From: Metellina segmentata
Lineage: Eukaryota > Arthropoda > Arachnida > Araneae > Tetragnathidae
Assembly (NCBI GenBank): GCA_947359465.1
Contig: OX375872.1
Coordinates: 133,350,011-133,414,010 of the forward strand
DNA length: 64,000 nucleotides
Direction: 5' to 3'
Positions 29,865 to 41,149 of this stretch are shown here, in pieces. A program made the position numbers and the translations under genes. Position 1 is the first letter of the stretch. Every line of letters begins with the position of its first letter. The notes beneath the pieces were generated by a model. It worked only from the letters and a program-made list of their open reading frames with translations, did not search any database and was not told where the DNA came from.

Positions 29865-29939
29865 AATGCTCTCGAGTGATACATATCGGGATTACCTCAA
29901 AATTCAGTTTATCAATGATTTAGTGTTTAGAGTATATTA

Positions 29940-30700
29940 TCTAATGTGTTGAAATGAACAATTATGTATCAATTCGAAATTTATTCTTTGGAATTTTTGC
30001 TAACAAAGTGCTAAATTCACATCCGAGAAACAAGCCGACTGATGTCACGTTCAGAATCGTATTGGAACAGGTATCACAACACTACCCCCGGGAGCAGAAA
30101 GTGCTTAAAACTGCGACGTACGTCGCCGAACAAAGTCTTTAAAGATCAATTTTCCTTTATCAAAATTTTGGCCGATTTTTTTTAAATCATAGGTTACCAC
30201 GTTCTGCAGTGTATAGCGCTTTTTGCCACACCTTTTTTTCTTCTCTAGTTACGGAACAACCTTCCTATATACAACCACCCCAACTGGTATGCATATGTTT
30301 AGTCTTTCAAATGATGTATCACCTGACCATAAAACAGAAAGGAACTTATTAGAAGCAGCTCTTATTTCTATGTTTGGACTAAATTACCACAAGCACTTAA
30401 TGAATAATACATCTTCTATGTCAATGATAAAATATTTAACTTCAAAAGTTATCGACAGAATTGCAAATTCTGAAAGTATGCCTAGGTTTTAAATAAAGTT
30501 AGTTAATCAATTTTGCTGTGTTTCATTATAAATATGTAATACATATTTAGCCAATAATTGTGTTTTACGTCTGTTTTTGATTTTACTGCAGTTTACGAAA
30601 TTCGGACAGAATGCCCGCAGAACAATTGCAATTCCTTGGAGTTGTGTTACAGAACACTGAATATAATTCTGCACATGGGACACTACCGATACCTATATAG
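29940..30700 (+). pseudogene. Unrecognised coding-like segment, copy 1 of 2
   Basis: Two open frames (29954-30142, 62 codons; 30223-30492, 89 codons) lie here. The second includes TPTGMHMFSLSNDVSPDHKT and LLEAALISMFGLNYHKHL. A pyrimidine run with CTCTAG just before TTACGGAACA at 30250 resembles a splice acceptor. The segment from about 30110 to 30690 is homologous to the minus strand of 41150-41660, including the parts outside the frames, which points to duplication at the DNA level. I do not recognise the protein. It could be part of an unlabelled mobile element or a decayed gene family. Confidence 0.45.
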
Positions 30701-31139
30701 TCAGCTTGACAAAAAAGGAGTCTCATAGGGTGGTTAGAATTAACCCATAGAGAAAATATAAAAATAAAAGGAGCAATGGGGATAACCTTTAGATGTGCCA
30801 AGAATCCTATGACCAAAACTAGAAGTAACGTGACTCCTCTCATTTGCCGAGGGGAGACGAACATTCGTCATCTGATTGGTACACGGGACGGGAGAAGACG
30901 CTCATCCATTGATTCATCATCTGATTGGTCAGCTTGACATACCAGTAGACTTTGACAATTTCACCATTTTTGTTGCTATTCGAAAGAAATACGCATATAT
31001 ATCTACCCTTCGTAAGATGTTATATTGGAAAACGAGGCTATAAAATGTCATATCGAAATGGTCAAACACTCCCAAATAACAGGCTTGGAATGTTATCTAA
31101 TTAGAGTTCACCAATCAACTATCAGATATCAAATTCCAT
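30701..31139. other. No feature recognised
   Basis: The phrase CATCTGATTGGT occurs twice (30870 and 30928) around GGGAGAAGACGCTCATCC. Otherwise no gene or known repeat is seen. Confidence 0.3.
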
Positions 31140-31430
31140 CAGAATATCTCCACAGGATTCACTTCTAAGGAAAGGAACAGAAGAATAATTCCAATGGATT
31201 CCATTTTAAAGAAAGGACCAACAGCATTCTTTCCCGAGGATTAATTTCAAAGGAAATGACAAACAAATTACTAAAGGATATTCTTCTAAGAAAAGGGAGA
31301 GTGAAATCTCTCCCATATCTCTCTCTTCCATTTTCTCTCTTTCTCCCTTTCCAAATGATTCACCTCCAAGGAAAGAAGCAATAGAATCTTTATGCGGGTT
31401 GAAAATATCCATGGATTCTTTGAATAAATA
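31140..31430. repeat. 42-bp satellite (AGAATCCTTTGG family), opposite orientation
   Basis: Units such as ATTCACTTCTAAGGAAAGGA and ATTCCATTTTAAAGAAAGGA are the inverse complement of the array at 13325. A CTCTCTC-rich patch at 31310-31350 lies inside. Confidence 0.7.
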
Positions 31431-31589
31431 GCTGTGGGTTATTCAGTGATTGAGTGTGTTGTGGAGAAGAGTAATACCACATGCGATTAAGGTGAGATAT
31501 AACTGCATGTTTTAAATAGTATCACGGTAGAGTAACTTTTGGGCGCCATTCATTGTTTTATCATTCTTTTAAATCTCCAAATGGTGTGG

Positions 31590-31666
31590 GCAAGATAGCT
31601 CGTCCATCAAGATCTGAACAATTTTGCTATTGACGAAATACCTCGTCGAGATAGTCGCCAGGAGGG
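31590..31666 (-). mobile_element. TTAA-flanked MITE, partial copy 6
   Basis: It has AGATAGCTCGTCCATCAAGAT and ACCTCGTCGAGATAGTCGCC AGGAGGG before TTAA (31667-31670). Only one end and one palindrome arm remain. Confidence 0.5.
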
Positions 31667-32014
31667 TTAAAATAATCCTCCTACCAGATACAGCAATAGC
31701 CATCCTTTTTTCCGACATTATACTCCATCTTGGCGTATTCGGGGAATCGGTTAAAGCAATTTCCGCGACTTTTCAATTACCTCTTCCTTTGATGGACAAG
31801 ACGTCCTTAAAGATCTCTCAAATTAGGCAAAAAGAAAAAGTGAAACGGACTCAATTCTGGGTAACAGACAGCGGTGCCGTTGGAAGCGCATTATTTGCCA
31901 ACAATTGCTGCACTTTAACAGCAGAAAGTAAAATAGCAATCATTATCTTTCCTTTATCGTGAGGCATTGGATGCCTTTCAATGCCAACTGGGCTACAGTA
32001 GAAAATTGCAGTAC

Positions 32015-32305
32015 GTAGGTTGTTAACTAGCGTCTCACTGGAGCAACAGCTAGGAACAATTGGCGACGGTCCGGAATAAACCCCTGAGGGAAAGATCCGA
32101 CGAACAACACCCCGTAATTTTGAATCATGGTCAGATGATGGGACAAACACTTGAGCGAGCACACCACCCTCCAAACTTGCACCCCATACCAAAGCAAGGC
32201 CATTCGAGACGACAGATGCAACGTGCACCAACCTCTGCACTCGACAGTCTTCGGCGGGATCGAGTTTGGAGCTTTCAACCTTCCAGTTGACAATGAGAAG
32301 GGCTT
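32015..32305 (-). mobile_element. SINE-B, old copy
   Basis: The minus strand holds the SINE-B tail end (GTTAACTAGCGTCTCACTGG on plus), the body, and remains of the head near 32250-32305 (GGCGGGATCGAGTTTGGAGC). It is diverged more than the copy at 26176. Confidence 0.65.
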
Positions 32306-32619
32306 TTGCGGTCCACAAAAAAATAGGGAAAGATGGGGTTTTTTTTCTAATTTTTTTTTTAACTGCGCGCATTTAAAAGTCTCAGCATTTAATTAAAGAA
32401 ATCCTTCAAAAATTCAGAGTTATAAGCCACCTAACTCAAATTCACTTCCGCTACTTCTTTATCAATATCAGTGAACTGAATAATATATATAATTCCGAGA
32501 AGTGCGAGTTTAAAGTTAGTCGAACCTCGCCTTTTCAGTGATTATAGATTTTAAAACGGCTTTCGAAAATTTCCGGGTGTTGATTTGCTTTTTAAATTAC
32601 CACAGCGCCTTCGGTCTTA

Positions 32620-34625
32620 TCGCTTTATAATTTGAGGCGTTTAGAGCTAGAGTGGATCGAGTCCACTGTCTGGTTGAGAACTCTGATGGTCACACACCCA
32701 AAATCCTTTTACCTTTTGACTGCGGTTATAGCTATAACTGACACGATTCTTATAACTTTCAAGGTAGAACTGCTGTACCGGCCGTTGTCTAACGTTTCGA
32801 CAACGGCTGTTGATATAAAGGTCCGCATACATTTACGAGCCGAACCGTTCGCGAGCCGTTCGTTGAAATTATTTTCACGAGCTTCCAGCGATCCATGGGA
32901 AATGAAGGAGCCAACCGCGAACCACCAGGCAATCATTTGTCAGCCACTGGTGATGACGATGGAACCTGGAGGCTCGCGAGCATGAAGAAAAGCAACGAAC
33001 TACTCACGACGACGGCTAAATCTGAGCCGACCAACCGGTATAGTGGTTAAGGTGTTAGCCTCTGGATCGGAAGGTTCCTGGTTCGAATCCGGGTCCGGGC
33101 ATGAATGTTTGTAAGCGTATGGTGTAGAGGCGGCTGGTGCACCTTAAATCTGTCGTGGCCGAAAGTCCTCACGTTGGGTTGGCGTGGAAGTTTGGAGAGT
33201 GGGGTGCCAGCTCAGGTGTTGCTTCGTCATCTGACCGTTGTTCAAAATTACGAGGGCCGACCAACCGGTATAGTGGTTAAGGTGTTAGCCTCTAGATCGG
33301 AAGGTTCCTGGTTCGAATCCGGGTGCGGGCATGGATGTTTGTAAACGTATGGTGTAGAGGCGGCTGGTGCACCTTAAATCTGTCGTGGCCGAAAGTCCTC
33401 ACGTTGGGTTGGCGTGGAAGTTTGGAGAGTGGGGTGCCAGCTCAGGTGTTGCTTCGTCATCTGACCGTTGTTCAAAATTACGAGGGCCGACCAACCGGTA
33501 TAGTGGTTAAGGTGTTAGCCTCTAGATCGGAAGGTTCCTGGTTCGAATCCGGGTGCGGGCATGGATGTTTGTAAACGTATGGTGTAGAGGCGGCTGGTGC
33601 ACCTTAAATCTGTCGTGGCCGAAAGTCCTCACGTTGGGTTGGCGTGGAAGTTTGGAGAGTGGGGTGCCAGCTCAGGTGTTGCTTCGTCATCTGACCGTTG
33701 TTCAAAATTACGAGGGCCGACCAACCGGTATAGTGGTTAAGGTGTTAGCCTCTAGATCGGAAGGTTCCTGGTTCGAATCCGGGTGCGGGCATGGATGTTT
33801 GTAAACGTATGGTGTGGAGGCGGCTGGTGCACCTTAAATCTGTCGTGGCCGAAAGTCCTCACGTTGGGTTGGCGTGGAAGTTTGGAGAGTGGGGTGCCAG
33901 CTCAGGTGTTGCTTCGTCATCTGACCGTGGTTCAAAATTACGAGGTGTTGTCCTCGAATCTTTCCCTTAAGGGACTGATTCCGGACCGTCGTCAATAGCC
34001 CGTTGTGTTTCTCTAGTACGACGTTAACTAAAAATTACCATTACCATCAAAATTACGAGGTGTTGTCTATAATCGGAAAAGTACAGCTCGCGGATCTTTC
34101 CCTTCAGGGACTGATCCCGGACCGTCGTCAATAGCCCGTTGTGTTGCTCTAGTACGACGTTAACTAATAAATTACCTAAATCTGAACCTAGAACGCCTTT
34201 GTGTTCGTCGAAAAACCGACAGTAAGCGGATCGCCACGAACGGTTCACGAACCGCTCGTTTGGCGCCCCAAACCCCGTTCAAATCATGAGAACTAGAGGC
34301 TCGCGAACGGTTCGGCTCGAAATATATACGCGGCTTTACAAGCGCGATTCTTTCTTGGCGCGATTCTTATAAATTTCAAGGTACAACTGCTGTAACGGCC
34401 GTTGTCTAAATTCCTTCTTGGCGCGATCATGGTACAACTGGCTGTACCGGCAGTAGTGTAAAGGTTAAGTTGAATCAAGTCCCTACTAGCTTTGGTTACC
34501 AAGAGATGGCAGAAGAAAAGCAGTCAAAAAGGAACAGTACACACGAGAAGAAACTTTATCTCGATGCAATATCAAAATGCTATAAAATGGACTTGATCCA
34601 CTCTAGTTCTAAACGCCTCATTTAA
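32620..34625. mobile_element. Inverted-repeat element of unknown family, filled by a SINE-A concatemer
   Basis: GAGGCGTTTAGAGCTAGAGT GGATCGAGTCC near 32634-32665 pairs with its inverse near 34585-34618 (GGACTTGATCCACTCTAGTT). Internal parts also repeat: CTTATAACTTTCAAGGTAGA with GGCCGTTGTCTAA near 32748-32793 has a partner near 34365-34410. Palindromic CGAACCGTTCGCGAGCC motifs occur near 32840 and 34305. Without the SINE array the element would be about 850 bases. No transposase frame is present. Confidence 0.5.
33026..34175 (+). mobile_element. SINE-A concatemer, five units, one 10-bp target duplication pair
   Basis: CTAAATCTGA is at 33016-33025 and 34176-34185. Between lie units starting at 33026, 33256, 33486 and 33716, each 230 bases apart and each with A and B boxes. 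The first three stop at the same body position (AATTACGAG) and join directly to the next GCCGACC. The fourth is full length to the TTACCA tail (about 34047). A fifth partial unit (34048-34175) has body and tail only, with a 23-base extra piece at about 34070-34092 (AATCGGAAAAGTACAGCTCG) that also occurs at 34721. Confidence 0.92.
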
Positions 34626-35035
34626 GGTCGTGATAAGAAGAGAGGTTTGCTCTTTTTAAAAATCCCTATGTCGTTGGTCTAGCGTTGGGGTTTGAAAAAC
34701 TAAATGCGTGAGTACAAGGAATCGGAAAAGTACAGCTCGCCAGCGGGCATTAAAGATAAAGAGCAGTTTTCCGTTCTCATGGATATTATAACTTAGCTTC
34801 TGGGTTTTGGAGCAGCGTTTCTTGCCGGTGGAAAAAATGGAGCAATCCACCTTGATTAAACACGATGTCATTCACTCTTTATATTACAGATAGGAAACGA
34901 AATTCTTAGAATTTTAGAAGAGAAGTGTAATATATATTTAAATCTTCCGGCTCTTATTTTATGTTAACCTGCATCGTAAGTTTTCCGAGTTGTGTATTTT
35001 TTTGCTTTTACCCTGAAACATGCTAATCATGGTTA
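34626..35035. other. No feature recognised
   Basis: Contains the second occurrence of AATCGGAAAAGTACAGCTCG at 34721. No gene or repeat boundary. Confidence 0.3.
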
Positions 35036-35690
35036 AATAATTATTTCTATTGGTTGAAAGAATCCTTGAGTTGTTTTTTCAACTTTTAAAAAGATGCTGT
35101 TCCTGCTTTCCTTAGAATAGAATCCGTTGGAATTATTGTATTGTTCTTTTCTTCGGAATGGAATCCGGGAAGATAATGTATATTGCTTCGTTTCTAGGAA
35201 TAGAATAATTTGAAAAGATTTCAAAAATTCATTTTCCTGTAATAGTCCTTTGGAAATATTCAATTGCATCTTTTCTTGGAATAAAATCCTTTGGAAAGAT
35301 TATGTTGCTCATTTTCATGGACTACAACCAATTGAGAAAATTCTATTATTCCTTTCTTCAGAATGGAATCCTTCGGAAATATTCGGTTGCTCCTTACCAT
35401 AAAATAGAAACATTTGGAAGGATCCTATTCGTTATTTCCTTATATAACAGCATCCTTTGGAAATATTCTATTGAACCTTTTCTTGGAACAGAGTACTATG
35501 GATGGACTCTTTGTTACTTTTCCTTAAAATATAATCCTTTGGTAAGATTCTGTTGGAGATACTATTCTAAGAGGAGCAATATAATCCTTCTAAAGAAAGA
35601 TTTTATTCTAAAGTTAGTTGGTTTGGGTTTTATGGCGCAAGGTTCGAAAGTGGACAAGCTGCAACAATATATTCCAAGGAAATGATATTT
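35036..35690. repeat. 42-bp satellite (AGAATCCTTTGG family)
   Basis: Clear units such as TTTCCTTAGAATAGAATCCG and CTTTGGAAAGATTATGTTGC run through the segment. At the right end a SINE-D scrap (GGTTTTATGGCGCAAGGTTC, about 35626) is attached. The open frames here are by-products of the repeat. Confidence 0.8.
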
Positions 35691-37560
35691 ATGGAATTTT
35701 AGACTTTCAATACCTCTATAAGCCAGATCTATTAGTTGAAATTATCGAAGGATACCTCCAACCAATAGATGCGGTGATTTAGTCCCTAAGCAAGGGTCAA
35801 GGTTTCAGTTACTTTCTGCGTTCAAGCACATAGTGCTTTGTCACCACTTCAGTTCAAAGCCTTCTTGTTTACGATTCGCCTTCTGTTCTCATCCTTTTGT
35901 TTATACTCATCGGTTCGGTAACTCGGCATTCCTTATGTTTCATTTTCCCATAACCAGTCTCTTTCTCTACACAGCAACGGCGGAAAACCATAACGATCCT
36001 TAAATAAAGCAAACTAGTGACTTAAAACACAAACAGTCGGTAAAACGGTTCGTAAACACATTTAACGGTGTTTCTTTGACTTAAAGCAAGAACGCAATTT
36101 TCTGCATCTCAACCATCAAATGCAATAACTCTAACACGATTCATTTCTATAACTGTATCAAAATATCATCCTGAAAATTCCATGGATCCATCCATGCTTT
36201 CTTAAAAACAATTCATGGACTTTTTCAGCCTTTAGAAATGATTTATTGGCCCTTTTCTCAGTATAGAATCCATTGGAACTACTCTATACGTTCTTCCAGT
36301 GGAATGTAATTCGTGGAAAGATTCCATTGTTCCTATCCTTAGAATCAAAGCCACGGCGGAATTCTTACTTCTTAAATTCATCAAAGCAGTGATTTAAATA
36401 CAAACAGTTAAGAAAACGATTCTAGAAGTATTACATTAAAAGGCGTTGTTTGACTGAAAGGAGGAAATCAATTTTATATGTCTGACTTTCAAATACAGCA
36501 GCTCTAACCCGATGCAAGCCTCTAAACTGAATAAAATACAATTATGAAATATTCATTGATCCATCCATCCTATCTTAGAAAGAATTCATGGATTCTTTCA
36601 GCCTTTATTGGCACTTTTCTCAGAATAGAATCCTTTTGAACAATTCTATTTGTTCTTCCACAGTAGAATATAATTTATTTTGAAACATTCCATTATTCCT
36701 ATCCTTAGAATCAAAGCAGCAGGGGAAACCTTAAATTCAGCTAACCAGTGATTTAAATACAGCCAGGAAAATGGTTCTAAGGCGTTGTTTGACTAAAGAT
36801 ATAAAAATAATTCCCGGCTATCAAATACAATAGCTCTAACCCTATACATTTATCTAAACGGTATAAAAATGCTATCCTTAAAAATTATCGATCGTACCAT
36901 CAGTTCAGTTTTCTGGGCACAGAACAATGACACTCATAAGTAGGAGAAATTACATTTGAGAAACCTAGAAAAAAAAACTTATTTTTCTTCAAGAGAAAGA
37001 CCGTTGTTTACATGGGGGCTGGTGCATGTTAAATTGGTTAAATGTTCTCAAATGTCTTCACGTTGGCTTGGTGTGAAAGTTTGGAGAATGGGATGCAAGT
37101 GGTCACATTCTGTTCTCGTCATCTGACTGTTGCTCAAAACCGTTGTTGTGTTCTGTTGTCCTCGGAATTTTCTCTTGGGGATTGATCCCGTACTGTCTCT
37201 AATAGCCCATTGTGCCGCTCCAGTTCCAAATTAATTGCCTACTTACCATTCGAGTCATTTCACTTGTCTTTATTATAAAATCTTTTACCGTTTCTTAGGT
37301 TTTTTCACGCCAGTATATTAAAGTACACAGTCAAGAAGACGGTTCGATATTTACACTAAAAGGCGTTGTCTGACTGAAAGGAAGAAAACATTTTCCTACG
37401 TATGAACTGTCAAATACAATAGCTCTAACGCGATGCATTTCTCTAAACGGAATAAAAATACCATCCTGGAAAAAATCGACCCAAGCATCAGTTCGGCTTT
37501 CTGGGCACAGAAAAAGGATACGCATAGGCGGGGGAAATTACACCTGAGAAACCTAGATAA
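35691..37560. repeat. Composite tandem repeat, roughly 350-400 bp unit
   Basis: Shared phrases include AAAGGCGTTGTTTGACTGAAAG, CAAATACAATAGCTCTAACNC and TGATTTAAATACAAACAGT, found near 36060-36130, 36440-36520, 36780-36840 and 37350-37435. Short 42-bp satellite patches (36180-36350 and 36580-36720) are part of the unit. The first part (35691-35990) has no recognised feature. Confidence 0.65.
36995..37250 (+). mobile_element. SINE-B, old copy inside the composite repeat
   Basis: It has the body phrases TACATGGGGGCTGGTGCATG, GTGAAAGTTTGGAGAATGGG and GATTGATCCCGTACTGTC, and ends with GTTCCAAATTAATTGCCTAC. The head is truncated. Confidence 0.65.
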
Positions 37561-38226
37561 AAAAACTTTCTTTTTATTGGCCTGGGGTGGAGGTGTTGGC
37601 CCTTGTTAAGATTCAGTTTCGCCTTTCTCTGGATTGATTTTTTTATTCCAGAACCAAGCGCAGTTTGTTCCGTATAATTTTAATTCTGCATTCATAAATC
37701 AAACGGTATTTAGATCTTATTGTTTCCACTAATAGACGCATCCGGTGTTTTTTTGAGATTTTTCCTTTAACCCTCTAGCGTTACGAATAGTGTAGTGTTG
37801 CTTTTACTCCGCAACACAATAAAGAACCATAACTTTCCAAAAATTCCGTGGATTCTCTCAACCTTTAGAAAGGTTTTATTGATGATTTAAATAGAATAGT
37901 ATTCTATGGAACCCTATGTAATAGGAGAGAATCCTATGTAACGATTCTTTTTAACTTTTCCTTACAATTGAATCCTTTGGAACTATTTATGGTTTTTTTC
38001 TTGGAATTAAAATATTTTATTAGTTTTTTCCTAAGAAAAGAATCCCGTGAAAAGATTCTTTTGGTATTTTCTTTAGAATTTAAAACTTTGGAAACGATTC
38101 TATGGGTGTTTTCCTTAGAATAGATTCCTTTGGAAATATTTTATTGGTCCTTTCCTTAGAATTGAATACTTTGGAAATGTTTTATTTATTTGAACGATCC
38201 TATTGACTCATTCTGTAGAACGAAAA

Positions 38227-38229
<3 letters not shown>

Positions 38230-38308
<79 letters not shown>
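38230..38308. repeat. TA microsatellite
   Basis: About 39 uninterrupted TA dinucleotides within the 42-bp satellite. The 64-codon frame across it, reading IYIYIY, is an artefact. Confidence 0.95.
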
Positions 38309-38309
<1 letters not shown>

Positions 38310-38357
38310 TTTATTAGGAATAAAATTCTTCGGAAATATTTTGTTGTTCTTTTAGAG

Positions 38358-39873
38358 CAGTGGTCGGCAAACAGCGGCTCTTAAGCCATTTCAGTGCGGC
38401 TATGCCACGAATCGATTTTGACTAAATGCTGACAATAAATGTCCTGCCGATGATGCGTGGAAGAAAGCAGTTGAGGATCTTCAGAAGAGTCAAAAAAATC
38501 AATTCTGTATTTAATTATTGTCTGAAATCTTCCAATAATGTTAATCTTGAAGCTTTATTGTTTGTCAAGATATTGCAAAGAGAGGCAAACCATAAACAGA
38601 CGGATTATACATTAAAAGTAGTTTTATAAATGCATCCGAAGAGCTATTCCGAGATTTTAAGAGAGAGAACAAGGCAGAAATTCTTAAAAATTTAAAGAGT
38701 TACCACTGTCTGCTAAAACAGTAAAAGACAGAACAGTGAAAATTTTTTCGAATATAATCAATCAGAAAATCAAAGATCTTATATTGGATTCAGCTTTATC
38801 AATATATGTTGACGAATCTTATGGCATAAATAACGCAGCGCAAGTTTCCTAATTTGTTCGATTTATTTCGACTTCGGGTTCTAAAGAAGAACTTTTAGGA
38901 TTATTGCCCCTGAAAGATTGCAAATGCTGACATTGAATGCATGCAGAAACATCATATTCCACTCAGTAAAGTTGTTTCATTTTCAAGAGATGGGGCAAAA
39001 AGTACGACCGGAGTGAGAAAAGGTTTTGTCTCTATTTTGAAGGAAAAAATTAATCACGAGATATTTGTTTGCAATTGCATCATTTATCAAAAAGCGCTTT
39101 GTGCGCAGACATTTCCAGAAGAAATTTGCAAGGTGTTATGGAATTTGTGATCAAGATTGTCAACGCAATTATAGCTAAAGCTTTTTATCATCGTCAATTG
39201 AAAGGATTTTTAATTGAAATGGGAAGTGAAACTTCTGCTGCATAATAAGGTACGTGTTGGCTTTCAAGAGGAAACATTTTAAAGCGTTTTTCTTCCGTAT
39301 TACTTGAAATTAAAGGATTTATTCCCTTGAGAAAAATGTTGATTATCCTAAACTAACGGATAATCAGTGGATCCAAAAAAATTATTTCATGGTAGACATT
39401 ACGTCTTATTTAAATAATCTTAATAGTAAACTACAGGGGAAAGGAAACGTAATTTTTTCCATGTTGGAAGAAGTCATTTCATACAAAAACAAATTATCCC
39501 TTTTTGCTCAAGATTTTGAAAGATAAACATTAATTCATTTTCTAAGCCTGGTGAAACATCGCCAAGAAAATAACTGAGTAATTGACATTCACTATTTCAA
39601 AACAACAATTTTAAATATGAGGGAAGAATTTCTACGGAGGCTTCAGAAATTCAGAAATAGTTTAGTGAGGTTAGCCTTTTGCTTAAAAACCTCTCAGTGC
39701 TGACGTAACAGATTTGAATTTATCTCACTTTAATAGCCAGTTACTAGTCTCCCCCAGTTTAAGCCGACTCTTAAAAACATGGTCTTGAAAAGAAATTTGG
39801 CTCTCAAAAGAAATGTTAATCGTTGTACTGCTGATCTTTGGCTCTTTAGAGGACTAATGTTTGCCGACCACTG
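38358..39873 (+). mobile_element. hAT DNA transposon relic, GTF2IRD2/EPM2AIP1-like
   Basis: The left TIR CAGTGGTCGGCAAACAGCGG at 38358 pairs with the right end GTTTGCCGACCACTG at 39859-39873. Flanks TTTTAGAG (38350-38357) and CTTTAGAA (39874-39881) match at six of eight positions, as an aged 8-bp duplication would. The inside holds one decayed transposase. Confidence 0.8.
38600..39720 (+). pseudogene. hAT transposase pseudogene, GTF2IRD2/EPM2AIP1-like
   Basis: Successive fragments in shifting frames follow the family order: IKDLILDSALSIYVDESYGI with a catalytic Asp, FSRDGAKSTTGVRKGFVSIL with the second Asp (38985-39030), the cysteine-rich VCNCIIYQKALCAQ, and TCWLSRGNILKRF, equivalent to the RWLSRG motif. 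Many stops and frameshifts are present. The longest clean frame is 38941-39150. The assignment to this hAT lineage is from motif order and should be taken as likely rather than certain. Confidence 0.7.
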
Positions 39874-40430
39874 CTTTAGAAGAAATAGAATCCCTTTGAA
39901 AGATTCTGCTGCTTCTTTCATTAGAATAGAATTGGAAAAATTGTGTTATTCCTTCAATTAAAATATAATTAATTTTAAATATTCTGTTGAACTAATCAGA
40001 ATAGAGTCACTTGGAAAGATTTTGTTGATTCTCTATTAGGATCAGAATTCTTCGGAAAGATTCTGCTGCTCCATTAGTAGGAATAGAATCATTTGGAAAT
40101 TATTCTGTTGATCTCTCTCTCCTTTCACTAGAATGGAATCCTTGGAAAGATTGTGTGTCCTTCAATTAAAAGAAAATTCTTTGGAAAGATTCTTTTGATT
40201 TTTAATAGGAATATAATCACTTGGAAAGATTCTGCTGATTTTTAATGGGAATGTAATCACTTGGAAAGACTGTTGGCTCTTTAGTTAAAATTGAATTCTT
40301 TACAAAGCTTGTGTTGGTCCTTTTATTAGAATAGAATTCTTTGGAAATATTTGTTTAGAATAGAATTCTTTGGAAACATTTCTTTAGAATAGAATTCTTT
40401 AGAAAGATTACATTGGTCAAGGAGGTTGAA

Positions 40431-40849
40431 ATTAGATAGCAATCATGCTAAGATAACTGCATGTTACATAGTAAAGGTATGCGTCAAATAATGAAATGAG
40501 GTTCAAATAATGAAATATACAGTCATTGAAACCGTTCGCTTTGTTTTAAAGTTAAAAAGCGCAAAGTTCAAGGGACATTATCACTTGTATGTCGCAGATT
40601 CTTATTCACAGAGTAGATTAGCCTCTAATCTTTAAAAAAAAACGGCAGCTATAAAAACTATGCTATTACTCAATACTCATGTATGGAATTAATGTAATCA
40701 ATTAAAACAAATGCTTCCCTTAAAACTGTACTTTATTTTATTCTCTAAGCTTTATTATGTAGCTAAGTGCATTTTTCTTAAACAGGGTGGATTATAAAAG
40801 TTTTCTGTAGTTGTGTTCACAAGCAATGTTTGTGTGTGTGTGATCTATT
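40431..40849. other. No feature recognised
   Basis: AT-rich spacer with no supported feature. Confidence 0.35.
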
Positions 40850-41070
40850 TACCCGCATGGTGGTTATTTCGAAGAGATATCTCGTCATTAGAGCAAATGC
40901 TTCCAGATTTTTATGGACGAGATATCTCGTCATTAGAAGATGACAGGCCAGATCTTGAACTCGTAATCATAGAAAAATTGACAGTATCTTGGTGACGAGG
41001 TATGTTATTATTATCAAAATTGATACTATCTCTTGATGGGCAAGATATCTCGTCGAAACCACTTGGAGGG
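40850..41070. mobile_element. TTAA-type MITE (GATATCTC family), best-preserved copy
   Basis: It runs from ACCCGCATGGTGGTTATTTC to GAAACCACTTGGAGGG. GACGAGATATCTCGTC occurs in full near 40916-40931, with related palindromes near 40872 and 41042. The two ends are inverted repeats of about 30 bases. TTAA is not preserved here (TTTA and TCAA). Confidence 0.65.
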
Positions 41071-41149
41071 TCAAGACTCGGGAATGACCATCCCACTTTG
41101 ATACTTTTTCACAAAAAGCAGTCACTTGTAGAACTACCTTTTCAGGGTT

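Larger units (their letters stand above)
37810..40430. repeat. 42-bp satellite (AGAATCCTTTGG family), split by a hAT relic
   Basis: Satellite units fill 37810-38357 and 39874-40430, with a TA microsatellite at 38230-38308. The two halves were one array before the hAT insertion at 38358-39873. Confidence 0.8.

Noticed and set aside
30223..30492. Polinton, viral or nuclease gene for the 89-codon frame
   Set aside because: I could not match any defining motif of these families, so no name is given.
38190..38384. Open frame rich in Ile-Tyr
   Set aside because: It is a translation of the TA microsatellite.
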